64,000 bases of DNA from Corynebacterium lubricantis DSM 45231 (GTDB taxonomy: Bacteria > Actinomycetota > Actinomycetes > Mycobacteriales > Mycobacteriaceae), in the NCBI RefSeq assembly GCF_000379425.1, contig NZ_KB902193.1, positions 1-64,000 on the forward strand, given 5' to 3'. The notes beneath the pieces are model-generated. The model had not been told where the DNA came from. It made no database searches and saw only the letters and a list, made by a program, of their open reading frames with translations. Shown here piece by piece: positions 35,613 to 44,373 of the stretch. Positions within the stretch are counted from its first letter, which is position 1. Each line of letters begins with the position of its first letter. The position numbers were made by a program, and so were the translations under genes.

Positions 35613-36421
35613 TAGAAGGACTCAGCTTCGCCCGGGAATGTGCCACTGGATACCTCGTCAGCGTAGCTGCGCGCGGCCTCCAGGAGGGTGTCGCCGATCG
35701 AGGCATATTCGCGCACGAAGCGTGGTTTGCGGCCCCGGTTGAGTCCCATGGCATCCTGCCAGACCAACACCTGGCCGTCAGTGCCGTTTCCGGCGCCGAT
35801 ACCGATGGTCACGATGTCGAGCTTTTTAGTCACTTCGGTGGCAACATCAGCAGGCACCATCTCAAGAACTACCGCGAAAGCGCCGGCCTCCTGGACGGCG
35901 AGGGCGTCGTCGATAAGCTGCTTCGCGCTATCGCCGCGACCTTGCACGACCGCACCGCCGAGCTGATGCTCCGCCTGTGGGGTGAAGCCGATGTGAGCGC
36001 AGACCGGGATGCCGGCGTCTACTATGCGACGAATTGTCGGCGCGATCCCCACGCCGCCCTCGATCTTGACGGCGGAGGCGTCAGTTTCCTTCATCACTCG
36101 GGAGGCGGATAGAACTGCCTGCTTTTCCGAGGCCTCGTAGGAGCCGAAGGGGAGGTCGACGACGACAAGCGCGCGCTTCGCGGCAATGGTGACGGCTTTG
36201 GCAAGCGTGATCATCTCGTCGAGAGTGATGGAAAGGGTGCTCTTCTGGCCGAGCACGACGTTCGCTGCGGAGTCACCGACGAGGAGCATGTCGATGCCAG
36301 CCTCGTCGAAGATGCCAGCCGTGAGCGTATCGTAGCTGGTCAGGGCTGAAATCTTCGTGCCGTTGGCTTTGGCTTCGTAGAAATGGCGAGTGCGAACTCT
36401 TTTTGCATCTATTCCGGACAT
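35612..36421 (-). CDS. panB: 3-methyl-2-oxobutanoate hydroxymethyltransferase
   Basis: A 269-residue TIM-barrel enzyme making ketopantoate from alpha-ketoisovalerate and methylene-THF. Motifs: [32 protein letters not shown] cannot be mistaken; the metal ligands are the Asp in VGDSA and later VDLPFGSYE, and the catalytic Glu is in AVVLEMVP. The start at 36421 ([14 protein letters not shown]) fits C. glutamicum PanB and has no ribosome binding site but a TATACT box 7 nt upstream, so the mRNA is probably leaderless. Confidence 0.95.
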   Translation of the reverse strand: MSGIDAKRVRTRHFYEAKANGTKISALTSYDTLTAGIFDEAGIDMLLVGDSAANVVLGQKSTLSITLDEMITLAKAVTIAAKRALVVVDLPFGSYEASEKQAVLSASRVMKETDASAVKIEGGVGIAPTIRRIVDAGIPVCAHIGFTPQAEHQLGGAVVQGRGDSAKQLIDDALAVQEAGAFAVVLEMVPADVATEVTKKLDIVTIGIGAGNGTDGQVLVWQDAMGLNRGRKPRFVREYASIGDTLLEAARSYADEVSSGTFPGEAESF

Positions 36422-36434
36422 GCGGATTAGTATA
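36422..36434 (-). promoter_or_regulatory. Extended -10 box of a leaderless panB promoter
   Basis: On the reverse strand TATACT (36434-36429) is followed by 7 nt and then the panB ATG, the geometry of a leaderless transcript. There is no Shine-Dalgarno. The -35 region is poorly conserved. Confidence 0.6.
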
Positions 36435-36645
36435 GGTGGCACGCGCTGCTCATATGAATAAAATTCAGACTTACCTCGAGACGGTTTAATGCGAAACACT
36501 TATGATTGCACAAGCGATTTAAAGTCAATGAAGTGGTGCGCCCGATAAACTTAGCGGGACTGGAAGAGCAATTACACAGGTAAAACTGTTGTGTTGTTGC
36601 TAATCTTTTCTTGTTAAAGAACCGACGAGAAAGGCATTCAGTGCA

Positions 36646-38073
36646 ATGGAGTTACGTGATTACGCTGTAATCTTGCGAAAGAATTGGGTGTTGGTATTAA
36701 TTTCCTCAATTCTTGGCCTTGCACTGGGGGCCGGAATCACGTTCTTAATGACTCCAAAGTATGAAGCGCATACGCAGATTTTCGTGTCGACCCGCGCGGG
36801 CGATGGATCGACCGGCGATCTTGCTCAGGGTGCCGATTATTCACGTCAAGTGGTCAATAGTTACGTCACCGTTTTGACGACAAGCGTGGTGCTCATCCCC
36901 GTCATTGAAAAGCTCCAGCTAGATACCACAAGCGAGGAACTAGCCAAGGATGTCAAGGTGAGTTCACCCGCGGACTCCACCCTGATTGACATTCGCGTGC
37001 AGGATCCTTCCGCGGAACAATCAGCAGTGATCGCCTTTGAAATCGGGGAGCGCTTCAAGGAGGTCGTACGCACCGAACTGGCCCCAGAGACTCGCGACGG
37101 AACAAGCCCGGTCACGCTCACTTCGACGCAACGCGCCCTCGTTCCAGAAGATCCCATCAGTCCAGTGCCGGTGCTCAACCTATTACTCGGCCTGCTGGCA
37201 GGTTTCGTCGTGGGATATACCATTGCGGTAATCCGCAAGGCTATGGACAACCGAGTTCACTCGGTGAAGGAAATCGAGGAGATTACCAATATTCCAGTCA
37301 TCGGTGGAATCTATAAAGATCAGAGCATTGAAGAAGATGCCCTAGTTGTCAGCACCAATCCGCAAAGTTCCAGCTCTGAGTCTTACCGCACCCTGCGCAC
37401 TAACTTGCAGTTCCTCAACGTGGATTCGGAAAATTCGGTCTTCGTGGTTTCCTCCGCTAATGCGGGCGAGGGCAAAAGCACGACCTCGCTTAACTTGGCG
37501 CTCACCCTCGCGCAATCTGGTGCGAAAGTGGTCGTTGTAGAAGGCGATCTGCGTCGCCCTGTTTTTGCAGAGTATTTGGGTATCGAGGGCGGTGCCGGCC
37601 TGACCGACGTGCTGATCGACAGAGCAGATCTTGTGGATGTTCTGCAGCGTTGGGGCGATAACGAGTTCTATGTGCTTCCTGCGGGCCGCAGGCCTCCGAA
37701 CCCGAGCGAACTTTTGGGCTCGGAGAAAATGGAGGAAGTCACCAAGGCGCTTGCCGGGACCTTCGATTATGTCATCATCGATGCTCCGCCGATGCTGGCA
37801 GTGGCGGACGCGGCGGTCATCTCAAAGGAAGCTGCCGGCATGTTGCTGGTGGTGCGCATTGATAAGACCACGAAGCAGGAGCTCGACGATGTCCTCCAGG
37901 GTCTGGAGACAACCGGTAATAAGGTGCTTGGCGTCATTGCCAATATGCTGCCAGCGAAGGGAACCGACTGGTATCGCTACGGTTCGGGTGTCTATGGCGT
38001 GGAGAGTAAAACCCCGTCCCGTCATTCCAGCTCGAATCGACCGAAGAAATTGACCACCGGTCATGAACAGTAG
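36646..38073 (+). CDS. Wzz-type chain-length regulator fused to a BY-kinase (tyrosine autokinase)
   Basis: A 475-residue membrane kinase. Residues 1-200: a Wzz domain between two membrane helices (WVLVLISSILGLALGAGITF and VLNLLLGLLAGFVVGYTIAV) with the Pro-rich PEDPISPVPV before helix 2. The cytoplasmic half has Walker A ANAGEGKSTTSLNLAL, Walker A' VVVEGDLRRP and Walker B YVIIDAPP. The C-terminal tail has a modest Tyr cluster (DWYRYGSGVYGVE), the probable autophosphorylation site. It likely controls export or length of a cell-surface polysaccharide. The phosphatase gene overlaps its 3' end by 11 bp. Confidence 0.92.
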   Translation: MELRDYAVILRKNWVLVLISSILGLALGAGITFLMTPKYEAHTQIFVSTRAGDGSTGDLAQGADYSRQVVNSYVTVLTTSVVLIPVIEKLQLDTTSEELAKDVKVSSPADSTLIDIRVQDPSAEQSAVIAFEIGERFKEVVRTELAPETRDGTSPVTLTSTQRALVPEDPISPVPVLNLLLGLLAGFVVGYTIAVIRKAMDNRVHSVKEIEEITNIPVIGGIYKDQSIEEDALVVSTNPQSSSSESYRTLRTNLQFLNVDSENSVFVVSSANAGEGKSTTSLNLALTLAQSGAKVVVVEGDLRRPVFAEYLGIEGGAGLTDVLIDRADLVDVLQRWGDNEFYVLPAGRRPPNPSELLGSEKMEEVTKALAGTFDYVIIDAPPMLAVADAAVISKEAAGMLLVVRIDKTTKQELDDVLQGLETTGNKVLGVIANMLPAKGTDWYRYGSGVYGVESKTPSRHSSSNRPKKLTTGHEQ

Positions 38074-38668
38074 TTTCACAATTCTCACGGTATGTACCGG
38101 AAATGTGTGCCGATCTCCTCTGGCCCAACAGCTTTTGGCCGCTCTTTTGGCAGATGAACCAGGCATTGAAGTAGCGTCTGCAGGTACGCATGCGCTCATC
38201 GGTGCTCCGATGGATCGGGATTCCCAACAGCAGGCTTACGTGCTCGGAGTGGAGGATTCGAGCGGACATCGGGCTCGACAACTCAATGAGCAGATTCTTG
38301 AGTCCGCCGACCTGATTCTTGCATTAACTCGTGAACACCGAAAAGAAATTGTGCAGCTGAGTCCTCGGGTGACTCGCAAGACCTACACTTTGATCGAGCT
38401 CGCCCGCTTAGAAGAGGTTACTAACGACGAATGGCTTGCCTCTGAGCTTGACTCAGCTGCTTACACCGAGGATTCGATGGATAGGCTGCGTGCAGGGGTG
38501 AAGATCCTCGGGGCAAACCGGAGTGTCCTGACTCCGCTCGCCGACCCGAACGATGAAGACGTGATTGACCCTTACCGGGAGAGCGTTGAGGTACACGAAA
38601 CCTCCGCCGATCAAATTGCACTCGCGGTTGAATCCGTTGTGCGATTAATTCGCCGCATGATGGCGTAG
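38063..38668 (+). CDS. Low-molecular-weight protein-tyrosine phosphatase
   Basis: A 201-residue phosphatase with the P-loop VCTGNVCRSPLAQQ (CX5R: Cys-Arg) at residues 10-20 and the general-acid DP motif late in the sequence (DVIDPYRES). It is longer than typical LMW-PTPs (about 150 aa) because of an insert before the acid. Overlap with the BY-kinase indicates that it dephosphorylates that kinase, as Wzb does for Wzc. Confidence 0.9.
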   Translation: MNSSFTILTVCTGNVCRSPLAQQLLAALLADEPGIEVASAGTHALIGAPMDRDSQQQAYVLGVEDSSGHRARQLNEQILESADLILALTREHRKEIVQLSPRVTRKTYTLIELARLEEVTNDEWLASELDSAAYTEDSMDRLRAGVKILGANRSVLTPLADPNDEDVIDPYRESVEVHETSADQIALAVESVVRLIRRMMA

Positions 38669-38730
38669 CTCAATATTAAGGCCAAACTTTCGGGATGCCC
38701 CCGGTTCACTAGACGCGTAAAGTATTGCCC

Positions 38731-39321
38731 ATGAGCAAGGTGCGGGGCCCGATCGCGCGTCGGAATCGACGTGTGCGAAAGCGACTCTTGGTCTTGCTGT
38801 CTATCTTCGTCGTTTTCTTGATCGTTGCCGCTGGGCTGCTCACTTCGTGGTTTGTGAATCCTCCACAGAAACAGCCCGCAGCCAGTGATGCTGTGGTGGT
38901 GATCGCCGGTATCGCCGATGGCAGGCACGCAATGGGAGCTAGCCTGGTCCAAGACGGAATTGCCCCGAACTTCGTTGTTTCGAACCCCTTAGGCACGGAG
39001 GAACCCGTCGGCTCATCCTATTGCCGAGGCGATAACCGGCCGTCGGCCGCCGAGCACACTTTTTGCATGGACCCCCAACCCGTCACCACAACGGGTGAGG
39101 CGATGACGATGGGGGCGTTGGCAAAGGAAGAAGGGTGGTCGTCGGCAACGCTTGTGACCAGTCGGGTACACGCCCGCCGCGTCGCCGCCAACTTTGAAAA
39201 ATGCACGGATCTGGATGTGAACGTGATGTACACAAACAACCTCGGCGAATCCAACATCGTTTACGAGATTGCTCACGAAACTGGCGGGATGATCAAACTG
39301 TTGCTCTCTAATCCGTGCTGA
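38731..39321 (+). CDS. YdcF/ElyC-type (DUF218) membrane-anchored protein
   Basis: A 196-residue protein from the ATG at 38731 (MSKVRGPIARRNRR). A basic N-terminus is followed by one membrane helix (LLVLLSIFVVFLIVAAGLLTSW), then an extracytoplasmic DUF218 domain: DAVVVIAGIADGRHAMGASL, TTTGEAMTMGALAKEEGW and TLVTSRVHARRVAANFEK. In E. coli ElyC and SanA affect the cell envelope. It follows the BY-kinase/phosphatase pair by 62 bp and may belong to the same surface-polysaccharide theme. No Shine-Dalgarno; possibly leaderless. Confidence 0.82.
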   Translation: MSKVRGPIARRNRRVRKRLLVLLSIFVVFLIVAAGLLTSWFVNPPQKQPAASDAVVVIAGIADGRHAMGASLVQDGIAPNFVVSNPLGTEEPVGSSYCRGDNRPSAAEHTFCMDPQPVTTTGEAMTMGALAKEEGWSSATLVTSRVHARRVAANFEKCTDLDVNVMYTNNLGESNIVYEIAHETGGMIKLLLSNPC

Positions 39322-39348
39322 GAGGCTTGGCGACGAACGGCCCGGCTC

Positions 39349-39624
39349 CTAGCTTTCCCGTGTCAGGAACCAGCGGGTCAGGGAAGCAAAGAGCTGTGGC
39401 TGCTCGATTTGCGTCCAGTGGCCAGCGTGCGGGATGACATGCAGCTCGGCGTTCGGAAGGTGAGTGGACATGTAATAACTCGCTTCCACCGGAATGATCT
39501 CATCCTCTCGACCGTGAATGACCAGAGCGTTGTGAGTGATCTCGCCAAGTTCCTCAGGAGAGTAGTTCACTGGTGAGTGGTCTATATGGTCGGAATTTGC
39601 GAAGCCGAGTTCGTCTGGGGCGCC
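39349..39624 (-). pseudogene. Remnant of an alpha/beta hydrolase (C-terminal third)
   Basis: An open frame of 91 codons preceded by a stop (TGA at 39625) encodes only the C-terminal part of a meta-cleavage-type alpha/beta hydrolase: NALVIHGREDEIIPVEASYY with the catalytic Asp and HVIPHAGHWTQIEQPQLF with the catalytic His. The N-terminal domain and nucleophile Ser are missing. The same region of the intact MhpC at 51830 reads LLIHGVQDVVIP and CGHWSQVE. This is a relic of a second meta-cleavage hydrolase beside the dioxygenase operon. Confidence 0.75.
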
Positions 39625-40019
39625 TCAATAATAGTTGCTGTTGAGCTGTGGCATCGATGCGGAGTATTTGGACGTAGTGCCGACACCTGAGACGGAAACG
39701 TAGGGGAAGGTGGAAGTCGGTGCTGTGGGGTCGCCAGTTGATGCCGCATTCTGAAAATAACCAGCGTGCTTGCTCGACCGGGATGTCAAAGTTATGAATC
39801 CAAGGGGGAAAGTTAAAAGTATCGAGAAGTTTTGGTTATTATTTAATGCTAATAAGGGCTAGACATTTATTGGTCAGGCCAAATACGTTCCGTACCTTGG
39901 AACACTAAAGGCTTTCATCTCCAGAAGTTGATTTAATCTAAGTCACATTCCCATCCTTGATGGTTCGATACCACAAGAGGGGGGACGTGAACGAATGAAC
40001 GTCAACGACGGAGGAAAAT
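39625..40019 (+). promoter_or_regulatory. Upstream region of the ring-dioxygenase operon
   Basis: About 395 bp without an intact gene. The reverse strand at 39640-39815 keeps a 60-codon open stretch (containing NFDIPVEQARWLFSECGINW) that I do not recognise and that is probably decayed. The part nearest the operon (39830-40010) is AT-rich and holds an IclR-type operator at 39887-39903. A GAGGAAAAT ribosome binding site precedes the operon's GTG start at 40020. Confidence 0.55.
39887..39903. promoter_or_regulatory. IclR-type operator, site 1 (dioxygenase operon)
   Basis: GTTCCGTACCTTGGAAC, a nearly symmetrical 17-mer (reverse strand GTTCCAAGGTACGGAAC) fitting the shared pattern GTKCCA-N5-YGGAAC. 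It is 117 bp upstream of the operon's first codon. Confidence 0.7.
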
Positions 40020-41345
40020 GTGAGTACCGCAAGCCCTGAGCTCCCAATCGACGGCCTTGATCGCCCAGAAGGACTTGATTCGAATCTTGACGTCAGTGGC
40101 ATGATAGACACTGACGGCGGGCGAGTGGATCGCCGAGTATTCGTGGATGAGAAGATCTATAAGCAGGAGATGCGACGCATTTTTGCACGCAGCTGGCTGT
40201 TTATCGCGCATGAATCTCAATTCGAAAAGCCTGGCGACTTCTTCCAAACCTATATGGGAGAAGACCCAGTAATCGCGACCATGAACAAACAAGAAGAGAT
40301 CCGCATTCTTCTCAACAATTGCCGCCACCGCGGAGCACGCGTTTGTAGGGCAGATCTTGGCCGCACCAAGAACTTCACCTGTACCTACCACGGCTGGTCC
40401 TATGACTTGGATGGAAAGCTGATCAACCTTCCTGGCAAGGAGCAGTACAATGAGGACTTCAAACGAGAAGAATGGGGCTTAATTTCTGTCCCCCGCGTCG
40501 AATCATACAAGGGCTTAATTTTCGCAAACTGGGATGAGAACGCTGAGCCTCTCGAGGACAACCTTGGCGATATGAAATGGTACATCGATGCCTTTCTAGA
40601 TCGTGATGATGAAGGCAGCTACGTTGTCGGGGGCGTAACCAAGTGGGTTCTCGAGGGTAATTGGAAGCTCGCAGCTGAGCAGTTCGCAACGGACTGGTAC
40701 CACGTGAACATGTCGCATGCTTCCGCACTGATGGTGATGTCTCCGACGGGCAAGGGGCCAAAGAAGGAAATCGCCGAGCGCACGGGCAAGCAGTTCTCGT
40801 CCGAAAAGGGACATGGTGCGGGTTTCCCAGTGCACCCGAAGAATCGTTTCGACGCGCAGCCTGTTCACGAATATTACGACTACGACTTCCTACGTGAGCG
40901 CTTGTCCGAAGAACAGGTCACCGGCCCATTGACGAACGGCCACGCAACGGTCTTCCCGAACTTCTCCTACCTGCCAGTGAACGGCTCCATCCGAATCTGG
41001 CATCCGAAGGGTCCGAACAAGATGGAAGTGTGGGCATGGACCATCCTTGATCGCGCCATGCCAGAAGACGTTGCCCGCGCGCAACGACTCTACAATCTCC
41101 GCACTTTCGGACCTTCCGGCATTTTTGAGCAGGACGATGGTGAGAACTGGTCGGAGGTTCAAGCGAATGCTGGTGCTTTTATGGTGTCCAACACTCCGCT
41201 GAACTACCAAATGGGGCTAGATACTGAAGGGGAAACTGAAGGTTACCCAGGTATGACCTCAGAACTGTACTCCGACGCAGCAGGGCGAAACTTCTACCGC
41301 CGCTGGGCCGAGCTGATGTCGTCTCCCGCGTGGCACGAGAAGTAG
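40020..41345 (+). CDS. hcaE: Aromatic-ring-hydroxylating dioxygenase, large (alpha) subunit
   Basis: A 441-residue Rieske non-haem iron oxygenase. It starts with GTG after GGAGGAAAAT (MSTASPELPIDGLDRPEG). The Rieske centre is CRHRGARVCRADLGRTKN...CTYHGWSYD, with the CxH and CxxH pairs. The mononuclear iron is bound by His, His and Asp in the region ATDWYHVNMSHASAL and further on. Together with the beta subunit, ferredoxin and reductase it would convert an arene such as 3-phenylpropionate to a cis-dihydrodiol. The hcaE name is given for pathway context; the exact substrate is not proven. It heads an eight-gene operon. Confidence 0.88.
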   Translation: MSTASPELPIDGLDRPEGLDSNLDVSGMIDTDGGRVDRRVFVDEKIYKQEMRRIFARSWLFIAHESQFEKPGDFFQTYMGEDPVIATMNKQEEIRILLNNCRHRGARVCRADLGRTKNFTCTYHGWSYDLDGKLINLPGKEQYNEDFKREEWGLISVPRVESYKGLIFANWDENAEPLEDNLGDMKWYIDAFLDRDDEGSYVVGGVTKWVLEGNWKLAAEQFATDWYHVNMSHASALMVMSPTGKGPKKEIAERTGKQFSSEKGHGAGFPVHPKNRFDAQPVHEYYDYDFLRERLSEEQVTGPLTNGHATVFPNFSYLPVNGSIRIWHPKGPNKMEVWAWTILDRAMPEDVARAQRLYNLRTFGPSGIFEQDDGENWSEVQANAGAFMVSNTPLNYQMGLDTEGETEGYPGMTSELYSDAAGRNFYRRWAELMSSPAWHEK

Positions 41346-41382
41346 TTACTGGATTTTCACCTAAAGCAGAAAGGCAACCCCC

Positions 41383-41751
41383 ATGACCAGTTCTACCGAA
41401 GCTTCTCAGCCCATCCACGTCGCAGATCTCGATGACATCGAGCAAGAAGAGGCGATAGTCGTCGACACCGACGTGACGGGATACCGCGAGCCAATTGCAA
41501 TTTTCCGCACCGAAGACGACGAGGTATATGCGCTCAACGATACCTGCACCCACGAAACTGCTTCACTTGCCGATGGTTGGATCGAAGGCACCTTGGTTGA
41601 GTGCCCAATTCACTCTTCAAGCTTCTGCCTGAAAACCGGCGCAGTACAGTGCATGCCCGCTACCGAAAACGCACCGACCCACAAGGTTGAGCTGCGTGAC
41701 GACGAAGTGTGGCTGTACCCAGGAACCTCGGCTGAAGGAGCAGCTCAATGA
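41383..41751 (+). CDS. hcaC: Rieske-type [2Fe-2S] ferredoxin of the dioxygenase
   Basis: A 122-residue soluble ferredoxin. The Rieske cluster is held by CTHETASLADGWIEG...CPIHSSSFCLKTG (CxH and CxxH). There is a 25-residue N-terminal extension before the fold, rich in Asp/Glu (DLDDIEQEEAIVVDTDV). It passes electrons from the reductase encoded next to the oxygenase; the stop overlaps the reductase start by 4 bp (ATGA). Confidence 0.9.
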   Translation: MTSSTEASQPIHVADLDDIEQEEAIVVDTDVTGYREPIAIFRTEDDEVYALNDTCTHETASLADGWIEGTLVECPIHSSSFCLKTGAVQCMPATENAPTHKVELRDDEVWLYPGTSAEGAAQ

Positions 41752-42962
41752 GTTCGTCCACCTCAATCGTTGGTGGTGGGATCGGTGGATTTACGCTAGC
41801 CCAAGAGTTGCGCAAGGCGGGCTACACCGACTCCATCGCAATAATCGACGAGCACGGATTCCCCTACGACCGGCCTCCACTGTCGAAAGAAGTGCTCAAT
41901 GGCACCAAGACCGCCGAAGAGATACGCTTCGTTCCTGATTCCTGGTACGAGGACAACAACGTCGAGGTCATCCAAGCGAAGGTCGAGCGTGTCAACACCG
42001 ACACCAACACGTTGGTGCTTGGAGATGGTTCCGAACGACCTTATGACAAGCTAGTTCTGGCAACTGGTGGTCATGCGCGTCGGATCAATGGCCCTGGCTT
42101 TTTCCACGATTCCGTCATCGTTCTGCGCACCCTCGAGGACGCCCAGAAGCTTTCCAAAGCGCTGGTCCCCGACGCGCGCGTCGGAATCGTCGGCGCTGGC
42201 CTCATCGGCGCTGAGGTTGCCTCTGCTGCTCGAGATCGTGGCGCAAAAGTCATCCTCGTCGATCCAGCACCAGTTTCTCTTGTCCCAGCCGTCGGCATTG
42301 AAATCGCCGAGCGACTGCATGCACTGCACGAGACCAATGGCGTCGAGTTCGTAAACGGGATGATCACCGCAATCAACCATCACGACGATGGCCGTCATAC
42401 TCTCGAGGTTGACGGCCAGGGCTCCATCGACGTCGATCACGTCCTGCTCTGCATCGGTTTAGTTCCCGATGAGTCGCTCGCAGATTCCGCTGAGCTGGAT
42501 GTTGATGGTGGAGTCCTCGTTGATCGTGAGCAGCGCACCAGTGCAAAGAACATTTGGGCGATTGGCGATTGCTCCCGCGTTCGCAACGCAGATGGCTCCC
42601 TTGAGCGACGTCATGAGCACTGGGACGCAGCAGTACAAGATGCTACTCGTGCAGCTGCCTCAATCGCAGGCACCGAACCACCGCAGGAAAGCGCCGATTG
42701 GTTCTGGTCCGATCGGTACGGCATCCATGTTGAGGGCGCTGGCTCAATGGTTGCCGAAGGCACCACGGTCGTTCGCCGGAATGCGGACGGCGAACCGGAG
42801 GTTGCGTTCCGCGTGACCCCTGAAAGAAAGCTTGCCGGAGCGGCAGTATTCGATGACTCTAAGGCCATCCGCGCAGCTCGACGCATTATCGATCGAAATA
42901 TCAGTGTCGACCCAGCCCAACTTGTAGACCCTGCAGTCTCTCTAAAGAAACTGACCCGCTGA
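41748..42962 (+). CDS. hcaD: Ferredoxin reductase of the dioxygenase
   Basis: A 404-residue FAD- and NAD(P)H-binding reductase of the BphA4/HcaD type. It has FAD motif IVGGGIGGFTLAQELR, NAD motif VGIVGAGLIGAEVASAA, the ATG motif LVLATGGHARR, GD motif NIWAIGDCSRV and a C-terminal reductase domain ending in RKLAGAAVFDDSKAIR. It is translationally coupled to the ferredoxin. It is distinct in sequence from the reductase at 18172. Confidence 0.92.
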   Translation: MSSSTSIVGGGIGGFTLAQELRKAGYTDSIAIIDEHGFPYDRPPLSKEVLNGTKTAEEIRFVPDSWYEDNNVEVIQAKVERVNTDTNTLVLGDGSERPYDKLVLATGGHARRINGPGFFHDSVIVLRTLEDAQKLSKALVPDARVGIVGAGLIGAEVASAARDRGAKVILVDPAPVSLVPAVGIEIAERLHALHETNGVEFVNGMITAINHHDDGRHTLEVDGQGSIDVDHVLLCIGLVPDESLADSAELDVDGGVLVDREQRTSAKNIWAIGDCSRVRNADGSLERRHEHWDAAVQDATRAAASIAGTEPPQESADWFWSDRYGIHVEGAGSMVAEGTTVVRRNADGEPEVAFRVTPERKLAGAAVFDDSKAIRAARRIIDRNISVDPAQLVDPAVSLKKLTR

Positions 42963-42985
42963 TCCAAATTTGAAACGAGCTATTC

Positions 42986-43546
42986 ATGACTGACTACTTG
43001 CGACGCGAAGACATCACTCTCGGTGAACGCGTAAACGCAGATCTATACTACAAGCTGCAAAATTTTTACTATGACGAGGCTTATCTCCTCGACGAGAGCC
43101 GTTACGTCGACTGGCTAGAATGCTTCGACGAAGATCTGTCCTATTGGGCACCAACTCGAACAAATCGTCTGCGTAGACAGCAGGCGCTGTCGATTTCAGA
43201 ACGAGACGGCCTATCTTTCTACGACGAGACCTACGACTCACTGGCTTGGCGCATCCGGCGCTTCGATTCTGGTATGGCCTGGGCAGAGGATCCGCCATCG
43301 CGAACCCGACACCTAATTACGAATATCGCAGCATTTCACGGTAAGGATCCAGACGATAACCAAGTTATCGAGGTTCGTTCAAACTTCCTCGTGTGGCGCA
43401 CCCGCCTCGAGCGAGAGCAAGACACATTCGTAGGTACCCGCACTGACTTGTTGCGTGTGAACGAAGATTCTTTCAAAGTCTTCGATCGCCGTATCCTTCT
43501 GGACTTTAATGTTCTGCCTTCTAAGAACATTTCCACCTTCTTTTAG
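42986..43546 (+). CDS. hcaF: Aromatic-ring-hydroxylating dioxygenase, small (beta) subunit
   Basis: A 186-residue subunit with the beta-subunit fold (NTF2/cystatin-like): FYYDEAYLLDESRYVDWLECF followed by SYWAPTRTNR and a C-terminal VEVRSNFLVWRTRLEREQDTFVGTRTDL-like strand block. The beta subunit is structural and affects specificity. Its place after the reductase rather than next to alpha is unusual; in E. coli the order is hcaE-F-C-B-D. Confidence 0.88.
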   Translation: MTDYLRREDITLGERVNADLYYKLQNFYYDEAYLLDESRYVDWLECFDEDLSYWAPTRTNRLRRQQALSISERDGLSFYDETYDSLAWRIRRFDSGMAWAEDPPSRTRHLITNIAAFHGKDPDDNQVIEVRSNFLVWRTRLEREQDTFVGTRTDLLRVNEDSFKVFDRRILLDFNVLPSKNISTFF

Positions 43547-43554
43547 GAGTAAAA

Positions 43555-44373
43555 ATGCTCAATGGGCATACCACCTTTATTACAGGTGCGGGTTCGGGCC
43601 TCGGAGCGGCACTCGCACAACGATTCGTGAATGAAGGCTCAAATGTAGCGATTGTCGATGTTGATTTGGATAGGGCGAGGGAAACCGCGAGCGCCTTGGA
43701 CCCAGACAAAGTACTACCGCTAGCCGCGGATGTGCGCCAAACAATTGATTTACACAATGCAGTGGACAAAGTCATTGAAAAATTTGGCGGGTTGAACACG
43801 GTTATCCCGAACGCAGGTATTTGGGATTACAATCGTTCGGTTTCCCGGCTGAGCGGGGATGAACTATCAGAAATCTTTGACGAAGTTATGGCGGTTAATG
43901 CAAAGGGGTATCTACTGACGGTAGAAGCCACATGGCGCCAACTTGTGGAAACCCACGGTTCGATCATTATGACGCTCTCGAATTCTGCCTTCTATTCCGC
44001 CGGCGGCGGCCCAGTCTATACCGCCAGTAAGTTCGCGAGCAGAGGTCTCATGCTGCAGTTTGCTTACGAACTAGCTCCGAAAGTCCGCGTGAACGCTGTT
44101 GCTGTTGGAGGGATGAGTACCAACCTAAGTGGCCCTTCCTCGGCGGGACTCGATGACAGGAAGATTGCTGATACCTTCGCAAAACGCGAAGCAGGAGGAA
44201 ACCCATATATTCCACTTCACGACATCTCGCTTGACCCAGCCACATTCACCGGACCGTATGTGTTGCTTGCTTCGCAAAAAGAGGCCGGAAATATCACTGG
44301 AACCATTATCAATGCTGATGGCGGAATTTCCGCCCGCGGATTCGCAAAAATTGCAGGAGGTGACGACCTATGA
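43555..44373 (+). CDS. hcaB: cis-Dihydrodiol dehydrogenase (SDR)
   Basis: A 272-residue classical short-chain dehydrogenase. Cofactor motif GAGSGLGAALAQRF and NAG (VIPNAGIWDYN), catalytic YTASKFAS with Ser in LSNSAFYSAGG. Length and motifs agree with BphB/HcaB enzymes, which oxidise the cis-dihydrodiol to a catechol with NAD+, here 2,3-dihydroxyphenylpropionate. The stop overlaps the CoA ligase start by 4 bp. The hcaB name is by context. Confidence 0.88.
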   Translation: MLNGHTTFITGAGSGLGAALAQRFVNEGSNVAIVDVDLDRARETASALDPDKVLPLAADVRQTIDLHNAVDKVIEKFGGLNTVIPNAGIWDYNRSVSRLSGDELSEIFDEVMAVNAKGYLLTVEATWRQLVETHGSIIMTLSNSAFYSAGGGPVYTASKFASRGLMLQFAYELAPKVRVNAVAVGGMSTNLSGPSSAGLDDRKIADTFAKREAGGNPYIPLHDISLDPATFTGPYVLLASQKEAGNITGTIINADGGISARGFAKIAGGDDL

